64,000 nucleotides of DNA, taken from positions 1,291,658 through 1,355,657 of the forward strand of contig NZ_ACJN02000001.1 of assembly GCF_000174435.1 (NCBI RefSeq), in the 5' to 3' direction. The position numbers and the translations under genes were made by a program. Of the stretch, positions 7,301 through 15,985 are shown piece after piece (position 1 is the first letter of the stretch; every line of letters begins with the position of its first letter). This stretch comes from Desulfonatronospira thiodismutans ASO3-1. Its GTDB lineage: Bacteria; Desulfobacterota; Desulfovibrionia; Desulfovibrionales; Desulfonatronovibrionaceae. The notes beneath the pieces were generated by a model that was given only the letters and a program-made list of their open reading frames with translations, searched no databases and was not told the origin of the DNA.

Positions 7301-9242
7301 CCTGGACTTTTCCAAAATCGAGGCCGGTCGTCTGGAACTGGAAAGCGTAGATTTCAACCTGCGCTACCTGCTTGAAGACCTGGCCTCTCTCATGGCTGTA
7401 CGGGCTGATGAAAAGGGGCTGGAACTGATCTGTCTGCCTGATCCGGATGTACCGGCCCAGGTCCAGGGCGACCCCGGACGCCTGCGACAGATACTGACCA
7501 ACCTGGTGGGCAATGCCATCAAGTTTACTCACCAGGGAGAGGTTGTGGTCAGGGTGCAGAGGTCAGAGGTCAGTGCAGATGATGTTCTGCTTCTCTTCAC
7601 AGTCCAGGACACCGGCATTGGTATTCCTGAAGACAAGATTGACCTTCTTTTCAACAAGTTTTCCCAGGTGGACGCATCCACCACCCGCAAATTCGGCGGT
7701 ACAGGCCTTGGTCTGGCTATATCCAGGCAACTGGCTGAAATGATGGGTGGTGAAGTCGGGGTCCAAAGTGAATACGGCCGGGGTTGTAAGTTCTGGTTCA
7801 CGGCCCGGCTCACCCTGCAGAAGAAGCAGGAAGAGCCCCTGCCTGCTCTGCCACAGGATCTGCATGGTGAGCATATACTTATTGTCGATGATAATGAAAC
7901 CAACCTGGAAATTCTGAAAAAACAGCTTGAGGCCTGGGGAGTAGAGGTAGAGCAGGCCTCTGGGGGACATGAGGCCCTGCGCATACTGGACAGGGTTTAC
8001 TCAGAGGGCAATTCTTTTGCCATGGCCATTCTGGACATGCATATGCCAGCTATGGACGGAGGGGAGCTTGGCCAGCGTATAAAAAAGAGTGGTAAGTTTA
8101 ATGATCTGCCTCTGGTAATGCTGACCTCTCTGGGACGTCCCGGTGATGCCAAAATTTTTGAAGAACAGGGCTTTAATGCCTACCTGAACAAGCCCGTCCG
8201 CCAGTCCGAACTCTTTGATACCCTGCTGACGGTTCTTTCCAGTGCCGGCAAAGCCCCGGGCCATTCCATCATCACCAGGCATCAGGCCCGGGAGATAAAA
8301 AGACAGCAATCCGAGCTGATAAAATTTAAAGGCCATGTGCTTGTTGCCGAGGATAACCCGGTCAATCAGAAAGTGGCTGTCGGCCTGCTTAATAAAATGG
8401 GGCTGAGTGCGGACATTGTAGATACTGGACTGAAGGCGGTTGAGGCCTTGCAGAACCAAAGCTATGATCTGGTACTTATGGATGTGCAGATGCCGGAAAT
8501 GGACGGACTGGAGGCGACACAAGAGATAAGGAGGATGGAGCATGGGACAGAGGAAAGAGAACAGAGAACAGGAGACAGAAGGTGGGAGAGCCAACCCCTG
8601 AACCCCTCAACCCCAGAATACCATAATCCCTCAATCCCAAAATCCTTCAATCCCAAAATTCCTCAATCCCTCAATCCCAAAATCCCGATAATCGCCATGA
8701 CCGCCGGAGCCATGAATCAGGACAGGGACAGATGCTTTGAGGCCGGCATGGACGATTATGTCAGCAAGCCTGTCAGTCATCAGGAGCTTCTAAAGGTTTT
8801 GAACAGGTGGCTGGAAAAAGAAGATGGACATGACGGTGATACAGGTGAGACAGGTCCATCAAAGGATGTTGCCCCTGCTTCAACCTCAGAGCAGCCTGAG
8901 AATCCTGTTTTTGACCAGGAGGCTCTATTGACCCGGATGGGGAATGATTCTGAGCTGGCCTGCGAGATCCTAACCCTGTATCTTGAAGGCAGCCCGGCAA
9001 ACATGGCCGTCTTGAAAGAAGCTCTGGACCATAAAGACTGGAAACGAGCATTCAAAGAAGCGCATTCAATCAAGGGTAATTCAGCCAATGCCGGCTGTTT
9101 GCGCGTCTCAGAGACAGCCAAAGAAATAGAAAAAGACCTGCAGGAAGGCAGTGTGGACGGTCTACAAGATAAAGCAACTGAACTGGAAAAAGAGCTTGAA
9201 AAGTGCAGAATGGAAATCAAGTCTTTTCTGGAGAATGAATAG
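4365..9242 (+). CDS. Giant hybrid histidine kinase: 7 PAS, HisKA, HATPase, 2 receivers, HPt
   Basis: This 1625-residue protein lacks membrane segments and is probably a cytoplasmic sensor. Seven PAS domains (about 22-135, 148-270, 283-398, 405-527, 535-655, 660-780 and 787-910) precede a HisKA domain with HEIRTP at H933 and DFSKIEAG. An HATPase domain follows (about 1035-1155, GGTGLGL), then receiver 1 (phosphoacceptor D1224), receiver 2 (D1373) and an HPt domain (H1567 in AHSIKGNSANAG). A complete His-Asp-His relay is therefore present, so output probably passes to a separate regulator; no DNA-binding domain is seen. Receiver 2 carries an in-frame insert of about 45 residues between its third and fourth strands, made of Asn-Pro-Ser-Ile-Pro-Lys-like repeats. 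Confidence 0.92.
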   Translation: MTTKNSSFPPSQNLPGGTGFMDCRDLLENAPTGIFTSTPEGKLIYVNSALARMFGYDSPQDMVESVTDIASQLYANPADRAAFLRHLEDKKELVNHEYRMRRRDGTEFWVSRNARAVLDEDGRLVACQGFTTDITERKQVQEALGASEEKHRLLFETMAQGVVYQDAEGVIISVNPAAERILGLTSEQIVRRSSMDPQWKMIQEDGSEVPGSQHPAMTALKSGKTTGPVTRGVYHPVSNDHIWLSITAVPMFHPGDSKPCQVYTTFEDITRLKEQHDELRKREQMFTNLFEKHAAVKLMVDPDTGAIIDANHAAAEFYGWSREELKKKYIQEINTLSPDELHKELERARSRDKFWFEFQHRLADGSIRDVEVFSSKIESHGRQVLYSIIQDITDRKKAEKELLESRERFSLAMEATKDGLWDWDVSTGEVYFSPGYVSMLGYDSAEVPGHVQTWLDLIHPEEKEKAYQANLDCINNLVDSFAVEYRMQARNGNWVWILGRGSAVKRDETGKALRMIGTHTDITRRKLAEESLREQEFFYRSILESINDAVFLTDAQGDLTFVCPNAHVIFGRSRQELLEMANIEHVLGSRLIKSGELVEDEQEISNRECAIKDSRGHWRYLLVNIKRLPEQLHEKGLYLYCCRDVTEKKKTEDTFRQTLERYRLIVENANEGIRILDRQARLSFANRSMALMLGYSPEKVTDHSIWDFIHPEDQDKFNRIWENRKSGKAEKYELRLIHRNGSTVWTLVSSTPLFKDKEFNGSFALVADITEKKHLEEELRKQQEILTSMEEMARVGGWEWDIDARTMTWTRGAYLIHDFEVNHNPTLSSELISKSLECYYKEDRSRVSNAFQACAEKGVAYDQEFPFVSARGRRLWVRTAAWPVYDSGRIVRVAGHIMDITELKQSQLDLQEARDKAQEATRAKSEFLANMSHEIRTPMNGVIGMTDLLMDTELRPEQRSLAESIQSSGEALLALINDILDFSKIEAGRLELESVDFNLRYLLEDLASLMAVRADEKGLELICLPDPDVPAQVQGDPGRLRQILTNLVGNAIKFTHQGEVVVRVQRSEVSADDVLLLFTVQDTGIGIPEDKIDLLFNKFSQVDASTTRKFGGTGLGLAISRQLAEMMGGEVGVQSEYGRGCKFWFTARLTLQKKQEEPLPALPQDLHGEHILIVDDNETNLEILKKQLEAWGVEVEQASGGHEALRILDRVYSEGNSFAMAILDMHMPAMDGGELGQRIKKSGKFNDLPLVMLTSLGRPGDAKIFEEQGFNAYLNKPVRQSELFDTLLTVLSSAGKAPGHSIITRHQAREIKRQQSELIKFKGHVLVAEDNPVNQKVAVGLLNKMGLSADIVDTGLKAVEALQNQSYDLVLMDVQMPEMDGLEATQEIRRMEHGTEEREQRTGDRRWESQPLNPSTPEYHNPSIPKSFNPKIPQSLNPKIPIIAMTAGAMNQDRDRCFEAGMDDYVSKPVSHQELLKVLNRWLEKEDGHDGDTGETGPSKDVAPASTSEQPENPVFDQEALLTRMGNDSELACEILTLYLEGSPANMAVLKEALDHKDWKRAFKEAHSIKGNSANAGCLRVSETAKEIEKDLQEGSVDGLQDKATELEKELEKCRMEIKSFLENE
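8551..8685 (+). repeat. Tandem repeat inserted in frame in the second receiver domain
   Basis: Within the kinase at 4365 the DNA changes to AGAACAGAGAACAGGAG-type and then AATCCCTCAATCCCAAAAT-type tandem units, encoding NPSIPKSFNPKIPQSLNPKIP. It sits between EIRRMEHG and IPIIAMTAG, which are adjacent in ordinary receivers. The same kind of AATCCC repeat is non-coding at 36830-36927. Confidence 0.75.
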
Positions 9243-9655
9243 AAGTATGGACCTGCGTAGCATTGTAACGTGGCGAGAAGCCGTTAATTTTCAGAAATAT
9301 TGTAAATAATGCTCAGAAAGCACTGTGGATGATGTGTGGTTGAGTGAATACCAAGACTATGCCACGACGATAGTCAGGTATTAAACTTGAGAGGAATACC
9401 ATTCGCAGGAATCATAATATAGAAGGCTGGTAAGCATTCAGGGGGGTGCCGGAATCACGCTTCTGGCGTGACCGGGGACAGTTCCGCACTTATTTTTTTC
9501 TGATGGACAATTTTTGGCTGTTGGCGTTGGAAAAATAAGTGCGGGACAGTCCCCAGGCCTGGTGCCAGGAACTAAAACTGAGTACCCCCTGAATGCTTAC
9601 TCTGTGGTGATGCAGCAGAGCCTTGCAACCCAGAATATAGAAAATGGAGCATATC
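9243..9655. other. Intergenic gap between two kinases, carrying one fold-back element
   Basis: Apart from the element at 9430-9600 the gap has no gene-like frame. The first 180 bases show no recognisable promoter. The last 50 bases contain the GGAG ribosome site of the next kinase. Confidence 0.5.
9430..9600. repeat. 171-bp fold-back element, GTAACCATTCAGGGGG family
   Basis: The ends GTAAGCATTCAGGGGG (9430-9445) and CCCCCTGAATGCTTAC (9585-9600) are perfect inverted copies. Inside are the micro-palindrome TCACGCTTCTGGCGTGA (9455-9471) and a long hairpin GACAGTTCCGCACTTATTTTT / AAAAATAAGTGCGGGACAG (about 9478-9550). It has no coding capacity, so it is non-autonomous. Confidence 0.8.
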
Positions 9656-12600
9656 ATGTCTGAAGACGGTACTTGCAAAAAGTCTTCTGTTCCCTCCCCG
9701 ATAAAATGTCAGGAACTGCTGATAAAAGCCCCTATGGGCGTTTTCACGTCTACTCCCGAGGGCAGGTTTCTTACAGCAAACCCAGCCATGGCAAAGATGT
9801 TCGGTTATGACACCCCCCAGGAAATGATTGATTCCATAACTGATATTGCCAGTGAATTTTATGCCGAATCCTCAGACAGGAATAAAATATTGCAGCTGCT
9901 TGAAGTTCACCAGCAGGTGGAAAACTTTGAGTGCCGGCTTATAAGACGTGACGGTTCATGGCTCTGGTCATCCATAGACGTTTTAGCCATGCGCGATGAA
10001 TCCGGCAGTATCACCCATTATCATGGTTTTATAACAGATATTACTGAGCATAAGCAGGCCCAGGATCAGATAGAGAAAAAAAGCGAGGAGCTGGAGCTTT
10101 ACTTCAATTCCAGTCTTGATCTTCTCTGCATAGCCAATGTCGATGGTCGATTTCTCCGTCTCAATCCGGAATGGGAAAAAGTGCTTGGCTATACCACCCA
10201 GGAACTGGAAGGACGCATGTTTTTGGATTTTGTGCATCCGGATGACGTGGAGTCAACCGTGGCAGCAGTTTCCAGGCTGGAGAACCAGGAGCAGGTTTTA
10301 AACTACGTGAACCGCTTTTGTTGCAAGGATGGGTCTTACCGTTGGATTGAATGGCGCTCCAGACCCCTGGGGCGACAGATATATGCTGCAGCCAGAGACA
10401 TTACTGAACATAAAAAGGTACTGGCAAAGCTGCAGGAGAGCGAACAAAGCCTGGCCAGAACATTACAGGCCATCGGTGACGGAGTGATTTCCACTGACAT
10501 GGATAGCCGGGTGGTCCAGATGAACCCTGTGGCTGAAAAGCTCTGCGGCTGGGATGAAGCCGAAGCCCGGGGGCGTCTGCTGAGCGATGTCCTCAGGATC
10601 GTCAATGCAGACACCCGTGCCGTGGTTGACAACCCGCTTCAAAAGGTTTTTGCCACTGGACATACTCTAGGGCTTGCCAGTCACGTCATGCTGTTATCCA
10701 GAACCGGAGAGGAATATCATATTGCTGATTCTGCGGCCCCCATCAGAGACAGTCATGGCAACATCACCGGTGCGGTACTTGTGTTTCGCGACGTAACCCG
10801 GGAACATGCTCAGGCCGAAAGACTGCGCACCAGCGAAGAACGTCTGGATCGGGCCATGGCGGTCAAAAACGAGGGTATCTGGGACTGGAACCTGGTAACC
10901 AATGAAACCTACTTTGATGATCGTTATTACACCATGGCTGGTTATTCCCCCAATGAATTCCCCCAGCACTTTTCAGGCTGGGCAGAGCGAGTACACCCTG
11001 AAGATTTGCAGAAAGCCACCTCGGCCATAGAGGATTGTATCGCCGGAAAGACTGAAACGTTTGATATCGAGTTTCGATTTAAACATAAAGACGGTTCATG
11101 GATCTGGATCCAGGGGCAAGGCAAAATCATGGAACGAAACCCAGATGACTCCCCTTTGCGCATGATCGGTACTCATACCGATATCACCGAACGTAAGCTG
11201 GCTGAGGAGGCATTGCTGGAAAGCGAGGAAATGCAGCGCAAGATTTTGCAGGCTGTCCCGGATTTGATTGTCAGGACCGATCTGGAGGGAATAATTACCT
11301 TTGTTAATGAGCTGGCTTATCCCGGCCTGAGTTATATTCCCCAGGCAAGCATCTACGGGAGAAGTCTCTTTTCCTTTATTGATGCCCGTGATTTGCCTCG
11401 GGCCCAGGAGAATGCCCTAAAGAGGCTTGAAAAGAACATCGGCCCGCAGGAATACAGGCTGAATTTTGAAGAGGGCATTTCCATTGATACGGAGATCAAT
11501 GGCGCAGTAGTCTACGACAAAGAAAGTATGCCTGTGGGGATGGTTTATGTCATCCGGGATATCACCGACCGCAAAAGGGACAAAAAAGAACTGCTCAAGG
11601 CCAAAGAACAGGCCGAGGCTGCCAACCAGGCCAAATCCAGGTTTCTGGCCAATATGAGTCATGAGTTGAGAACTCCCTTTAATGGAATCATGGGAATGAT
11701 GCAGCTTCTTCAGACTACAACCCTGGATGAGGAGCAGCAGGAATACGTGGACATGGCTATCAAGTCATCTCAGAGGTTTGCCCGCCTCCTTTCGGATATT
11801 CTTGACCTGTCCAGCGTTGAAACCGGAAGAATGAGCATCTTTAATTCGGAGTTTGATCTTGGAGAAGCGCTTGGCTCTATTCATGATATTTTTGATGCTT
11901 CAGCCAGAGAGAAAGGTGTTTTTCTTGAATATCTACCAGGCGATGATGTTCCTGCAAAGGTCATAGGTGACGCTGTCCGGGTCAAACAGATACTTATTAC
12001 CCTGGTAAGCAATGCCCTTAAATTCACCGAAAAGGGGGTCGTTGAGATCCGGCTGGATGCTCTTTGCGCTGCAAAGGGCGGTGATGTGAGAATAAAGTTT
12101 GCTGTATCCGACACTGGTATTGGTATCCCTGAAGACCAGTTGAAAAATCTGTTCACTCCCTTTGAACAGCTGGATGGTTCTTATACCCGCAAGCATCAGG
12201 GTGCCGGGCTTGGCCTGTCCATAGTCAAGCGCCTGGTGGAACTGATGAACGGCAACATAGACATTGACAGCCTGCCCGGGGAGGGAACCACGGTGCATGT
12301 GGTCCTGCCTTTCGGTCTGTCTGCCCGGGATGACCGGGAAACGCCAGGCAAAGCTCTTTCAACAGAGCAGTCCCGGGATTTTTTGAATATCCTTCTGGCT
12401 GAAGATGAACCATTGAATCAGAAATTTATGGTGACCCTTCTGAAAAAGTTCGGACACAATGTGGTTTTAGCCCCCAACGGCAAGCAGGCGGTTGAAGAAT
12501 TTTTCAGGCATGATTTTGACTGCGTCCTTATGGATATCCAGATGCCTGAGATGACAGGTCTGGAAGCTACCAGGGCAATCCGGGAGGCAAAGTCTGCTGG

Positions 12601-12769
12601 TTCAAAAAGAGATGTCCCGATAATTGCTGTTACCGCCCATACCCAGTCAGGTGACAGGGAAAGGTTTCTGGATGCAGGTATGGATGATTATATAGGAAAA
12701 CCTGTGAGCAGTCAGGATTTTCAGAGGGTTTTTGATAAATTTTTCGGAGTCAAACAAGTGCAGGCGTAA
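9656..12769 (+). CDS. Hybrid histidine kinase: 5 PAS, HisKA, HATPase, receiver
   Basis: A soluble 1037-residue sensor kinase. Five PAS domains (about 20-130, 136-256, 260-390, 396-520 and 526-650) lead to HisKA with HELRTP (H669) and the variant DLSSVETG, an HATPase domain (GAGLGLSIVKRL) and a C-terminal receiver (D960 in LMDIQMPEM). I prefer the ATG at 9656 because GGAG lies 6 nt before it; an in-frame ATG at 9644 overlaps that ribosome site. Its first PAS is closely similar to those of the kinases at 4365, 17302 and 55098. The chemoreceptor gene starts 46 nt after its stop, so the two are probably co-transcribed. There is no HPt, so another protein must complete any relay. Confidence 0.9.
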   Translation: MSEDGTCKKSSVPSPIKCQELLIKAPMGVFTSTPEGRFLTANPAMAKMFGYDTPQEMIDSITDIASEFYAESSDRNKILQLLEVHQQVENFECRLIRRDGSWLWSSIDVLAMRDESGSITHYHGFITDITEHKQAQDQIEKKSEELELYFNSSLDLLCIANVDGRFLRLNPEWEKVLGYTTQELEGRMFLDFVHPDDVESTVAAVSRLENQEQVLNYVNRFCCKDGSYRWIEWRSRPLGRQIYAAARDITEHKKVLAKLQESEQSLARTLQAIGDGVISTDMDSRVVQMNPVAEKLCGWDEAEARGRLLSDVLRIVNADTRAVVDNPLQKVFATGHTLGLASHVMLLSRTGEEYHIADSAAPIRDSHGNITGAVLVFRDVTREHAQAERLRTSEERLDRAMAVKNEGIWDWNLVTNETYFDDRYYTMAGYSPNEFPQHFSGWAERVHPEDLQKATSAIEDCIAGKTETFDIEFRFKHKDGSWIWIQGQGKIMERNPDDSPLRMIGTHTDITERKLAEEALLESEEMQRKILQAVPDLIVRTDLEGIITFVNELAYPGLSYIPQASIYGRSLFSFIDARDLPRAQENALKRLEKNIGPQEYRLNFEEGISIDTEINGAVVYDKESMPVGMVYVIRDITDRKRDKKELLKAKEQAEAANQAKSRFLANMSHELRTPFNGIMGMMQLLQTTTLDEEQQEYVDMAIKSSQRFARLLSDILDLSSVETGRMSIFNSEFDLGEALGSIHDIFDASAREKGVFLEYLPGDDVPAKVIGDAVRVKQILITLVSNALKFTEKGVVEIRLDALCAAKGGDVRIKFAVSDTGIGIPEDQLKNLFTPFEQLDGSYTRKHQGAGLGLSIVKRLVELMNGNIDIDSLPGEGTTVHVVLPFGLSARDDRETPGKALSTEQSRDFLNILLAEDEPLNQKFMVTLLKKFGHNVVLAPNGKQAVEEFFRHDFDCVLMDIQMPEMTGLEATRAIREAKSAGSKRDVPIIAVTAHTQSGDRERFLDAGMDDYIGKPVSSQDFQRVFDKFFGVKQVQA

Positions 12770-12815
12770 AGCTTGATCGTGAGTTGAATATCCAGGTCCA
12801 AAGCAGAGGATAAAG

Positions 12816-14381
12816 ATGGATTCAGGCAAAAAGATTATCATATTCCTGATTACCGGAATTATTTTAATGGCTGTTCTGGCAGTGGGAGTATTATTGACCA
12901 CTGAACAGAATGCTTCTGCTGCCCTGGTTGTTGCAGTTGTTGGAGCATTGATTATGGCCGGGAACTTGATACTGGTCCGGAGATTGCTCTGTGATATACA
13001 TAGTGCGGGGCGACTTGCTGCTAATCTGGCTCAAGGACAACCACTGAAACAGATAGAAGAAAACAGATTTCAGCATGGGCAGTTATCCGGGCTGGTGGAA
13101 TCCGTTTATAAGGCCTCCAGCGTGTTGAAATATGAAAAAGGCCTTAAGTCAGGGATAATCGAAGGCCTTCCAATGCCCTTTCTCCTTGTGGATACTCAGG
13201 AGAGGATACTTTTTACCAATCAGATATGTATGGACATGCTGCAGATTGATACCTCTCCCTCGGAGCAGCTCGGCAAAACTCTTGCCGAAGTCTTTTATAA
13301 CGACCCTGGAAGGAAGACCGCGGTTGGTAAATCCATCACTCAGGGAGAAGTGTTCAAAAACCTGGAAGTCGTCATCACCGGACATAAAGGACGCCAGACA
13401 CACGTGCTGGCCAATGTTTATCCTCTTTACGACCTGGATGACCAGTGCATTGGAGGGTGCTGTATTTACCTGGACATGACAGAGCTAAAAGACAAAGAAG
13501 AGGAAATAAAAAGACAAAATCAGCTCATATCCGATACTGCTGCCAAAGCTATAACAATTTCAGACAATGTGGCCTCGGCCACGGAAGAATTGTCAGCCCA
13601 GGTGGAGCAGGCCAGCCGGGGAACCGAAGAACAAACGAACAGGATCGGCGAAACAGCCACATCCATGGAGGAAATGAACGCTACAGTGCTTGAGGTGGCC
13701 AGGAATGCTTCCGGGGCTGCGGAGCAGACGGATGCGGCCAAGGCCAAAGCTGAAGAAGGGGCTGGGGTTGTCAAACAGTCCGTGGACGCCATTAAAGAGG
13801 TTCAGGAGCAGTCCAGGGCCATGAAAGAAAATCTGGGCTCCCTGGGGAAGCAGTCTGAAGAAATCGGCAAAGTAATGACTGTGATTGACGATATAGCCGA
13901 TCAGACCAACCTTCTGGCCCTCAACGCTGCCATTGAGGCGGCCCGGGCCGGGGATGCCGGACGGGGTTTTGCCGTAGTGGCCGACGAAGTGCGCAAACTG
14001 GCGGAAAAGACCATGAACGCCACCAAGGAAGTTGAAAAGACAGTAAGTTCCATTCAGGAGAGCACAAGGTCCAATATGGACAGCATGGATCAGTCTGTTC
14101 AAGCCGTGGAGAAGGCTACAGAGCTGGCCAACAGCTCCGGCCAGGCTCTGCAGGAAATCGTAAATCTGGCCCAGGAGGCCGCTGATCAAGTGCGCTCCAT
14201 AGCCACTGCCAGCGAGGAGCAGTCCTCTGCCAGCGAGGAAGTGAACAAAAGTATGGAGGACGTGAACCGCATTGCCAGGGAAACCGCCGATGCCATGAAC
14301 CAGTCGGCTCAGGCGGTGTCTGATCTTGCCAATCAAGCCAGTGAGCTGAAAAAAATCATCGAAGACCTGAACAAAACGTAA
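12816..14381 (+). CDS. Methyl-accepting chemotaxis protein with PAS-like domain
   Basis: A 521-residue chemoreceptor. Two hydrophobic segments near the N-terminus ([20 protein letters not shown], then [20 protein letters not shown]) are separated by only a few residues, so there is essentially no periplasmic sensor. A PAS-like domain follows (about 100-225: [20 protein letters not shown]). The signalling domain is a long coiled coil with the conserved tip [20 protein letters not shown] and EVRKLAEKT. It probably senses an internal cue such as redox state and acts on CheA/CheW encoded elsewhere. The start is supported by AGAGG 6 nt upstream. It follows the kinase at 9656 by 46 nt. Confidence 0.9.
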   Translation: MDSGKKIIIFLITGIILMAVLAVGVLLTTEQNASAALVVAVVGALIMAGNLILVRRLLCDIHSAGRLAANLAQGQPLKQIEENRFQHGQLSGLVESVYKASSVLKYEKGLKSGIIEGLPMPFLLVDTQERILFTNQICMDMLQIDTSPSEQLGKTLAEVFYNDPGRKTAVGKSITQGEVFKNLEVVITGHKGRQTHVLANVYPLYDLDDQCIGGCCIYLDMTELKDKEEEIKRQNQLISDTAAKAITISDNVASATEELSAQVEQASRGTEEQTNRIGETATSMEEMNATVLEVARNASGAAEQTDAAKAKAEEGAGVVKQSVDAIKEVQEQSRAMKENLGSLGKQSEEIGKVMTVIDDIADQTNLLALNAAIEAARAGDAGRGFAVVADEVRKLAEKTMNATKEVEKTVSSIQESTRSNMDSMDQSVQAVEKATELANSSGQALQEIVNLAQEAADQVRSIATASEEQSSASEEVNKSMEDVNRIARETADAMNQSAQAVSDLANQASELKKIIEDLNKT

Positions 14382-14632
14382 ACTTCAGGCTCATGTTTAG
14401 TTTAATGGTAAGCATTCAGGGGGCAGGAATCATGCAAAGTTTCCTGCTTGAGAGGCCGGTAAAGTCTTTCTGGCCCTCTTTAATCTTCAAAACCGTGTGT
14501 ACGAAGCACCTGCCTGCCCGCTAAAATTGCGAAGGACAGCAAAGCGCATTTTAGTCGGGTGTACGTCTGCAGGCTTCCCGTGCCTAAGAAGATTTTTGGC
14601 ACCCCAAAGGATTCCTGCCTGACAGATGGGGA
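14382..14632. repeat. Solo fold-back end plus Rpn-associated repeat copy 2
   Basis: GTAAGCATTCAGGGGG (14408-14423) is a lone left end without a right partner. From 14479 the sequence is a near-identical copy of 415-568, including the CTAAAAT/ATTTTAG hairpin, with ATTGCGAAGGACAGC in the loop in place of ATTCCGCAGGACAGC. Confidence 0.7.
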
Positions 14633-15175
14633 TTAGCTGTCATTCAAAACTTCGTCCATGCTCTGGGCAGTAAGGATACGTTCTGACCATTGCCTCAGTT
14701 TTTGAGAATCGGCAGACTCAATCAATCGTTGCTTGTCTTCCGGGATAGGACCAAACTTAAGGGCCAGCTGGCGCAGAAGCAGCTGGGCTTCGCCTTTTTG
14801 CATGCCCTGTTGCATGCCCTGCTGCATGCCTTTCTCTATGCCCTCCTGCATGCCCTTTTTAAGGGCGATTCTTTCTATGCTTGTTACGTATGGCATTTGA
14901 TACTCCTCCTCTATTTGACGAATATCACTGAAAATTTTGGATTCCAGGTCTTCAGGTAAGGACATCAGCCAGTCCAGCACTTTAAACAGATCCAGGATTC
15001 TCTGACGATCCCAGCCCCGGGCAAAGAGAATGCGGATCAGCCGAATCTTGGCTGCGTATCGCTCCTTTGGTTTGCCCTGGGTCTTTTTGGTCAACAGATG
15101 CGATGCTGTAACCAGGGCATTTAATGCGTTTCGGGCTTGGGGGTCAAGATATTTGTATATGCCGGTATAATCAAA
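14633..15175 (-). pseudogene. Truncated Rpn family copy 2
   Basis: The C-terminal 150 residues are almost identical to those of the Rpn gene at 569, including the GMQ repeat linker and DUF4351-like tail. The pair 415-1051 and 14479-15115 aligns base for base over 637 bp with only a few changes. Upstream of LTKKTQGKPKERYAAK the frame continues as YKYLDPQARNALNALVTASH, which differs from the intact gene but matches the relic at 3650-3720. It is open for only about 50 more codons with no credible start. The nuclease half is missing, so it is probably inactive. A short product could start at the TTG at 15094. Confidence 0.75.
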
Positions 15176-15308
15176 CCAGGCCAGGCTTTTCCTCCAAGGG
15201 TCATCTGTCCATTGTGCCTGTCCCTGATAAATTCCTGTCCCTGATAAAAGGAAGGGAGCTCATACAACCACCCCCAGCCCCTCCTTGGCTAAGGAGGGGA
15301 GTTTACGT
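15176..15308. other. Gap with CCCCTCCTT palindrome
   Basis: It contains GCCCCTCCTTGGCTAAGGAGGGG (a 9-bp stem), the same palindrome found three more times at about 44190, 44356 and 47424. Two short direct repeats of TCCCTGATAAA occur near 15221-15250. No gene is seen. Confidence 0.4.
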
Positions 15309-15818
15309 GTTACCATTCAGGGGATGCCAGCAATTGCCACCGAGAATAGACTTGAGGCGTACTCCCCAGCCGTGAGCGGCAGAGCCGCCCGCTCGCCCCG
15401 TGAAACACCCAGCACTCACTTTAATAATTTCGGTTTCATCACAAGCAAACAAATGGAAAAGTGAGTGCTGGGTCAGCGCAGCGGGTTTCACCGGGGTGTG
15501 CAACGAAGTTGCCAGCCTGCCCCGTTGAATAGCTCAAAGAGCTGGCCCGCAGGGCATTCAACTGGGGTGCCAAAAAATCTTCTTAGGCACGGGAAGCCTT
15601 CAGGCGTACACCCGACTAAAATACGCTTTGCTGTCCTGCGGAATTTTATCGGGCAGGCGGGTGCTCCGCACACACGGTTTTGAAGAATAAAGATCCTTAG
15701 CAAAGCATTACCTGCATGGCAGACAGGCAAATTGGCATCCCCCCCCTGATGGGTTAAGCGGGGACAGCCCCCTGGCCTTGTGCCCTCAGTCACCACCGAG
15801 GTCCCCCTGAATGGTTAC
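15309..15818. repeat. 510-bp composite fold-back element, copy 1
   Basis: The ends GTTACCATTCAGGGG (15309-15323) and CCCCCTGAATGGTTAC (15803-15818) bound a nest of hairpins. CAGCACTCACTTT (15411) pairs with AAAGTGAGTGCTG, all inside a GTGAAAC/GTTTCAC stem. Next is a GTTGAATAGCTC / GAGCT...ATTCAAC double hairpin, and then an inverted copy of the Rpn-associated repeat (about 15560-15690). The copy at 57570-58089 shares most of this. It encodes no protein. Confidence 0.75.
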
Positions 15819-15985
15819 CCCTGGTTAATATACATTTTTTTGTGGATTATGTTCTGGGTTGTCATGGGGCATAAAATGTGAAATATAGGTGATTGTTGTC
15901 TCGTATTATGATTCAAGTCATGGAGCTTGTGATATTATATATTTTTTTCAGTATAGCAATAAATGGGCATCTAAAGGATCCTTAA

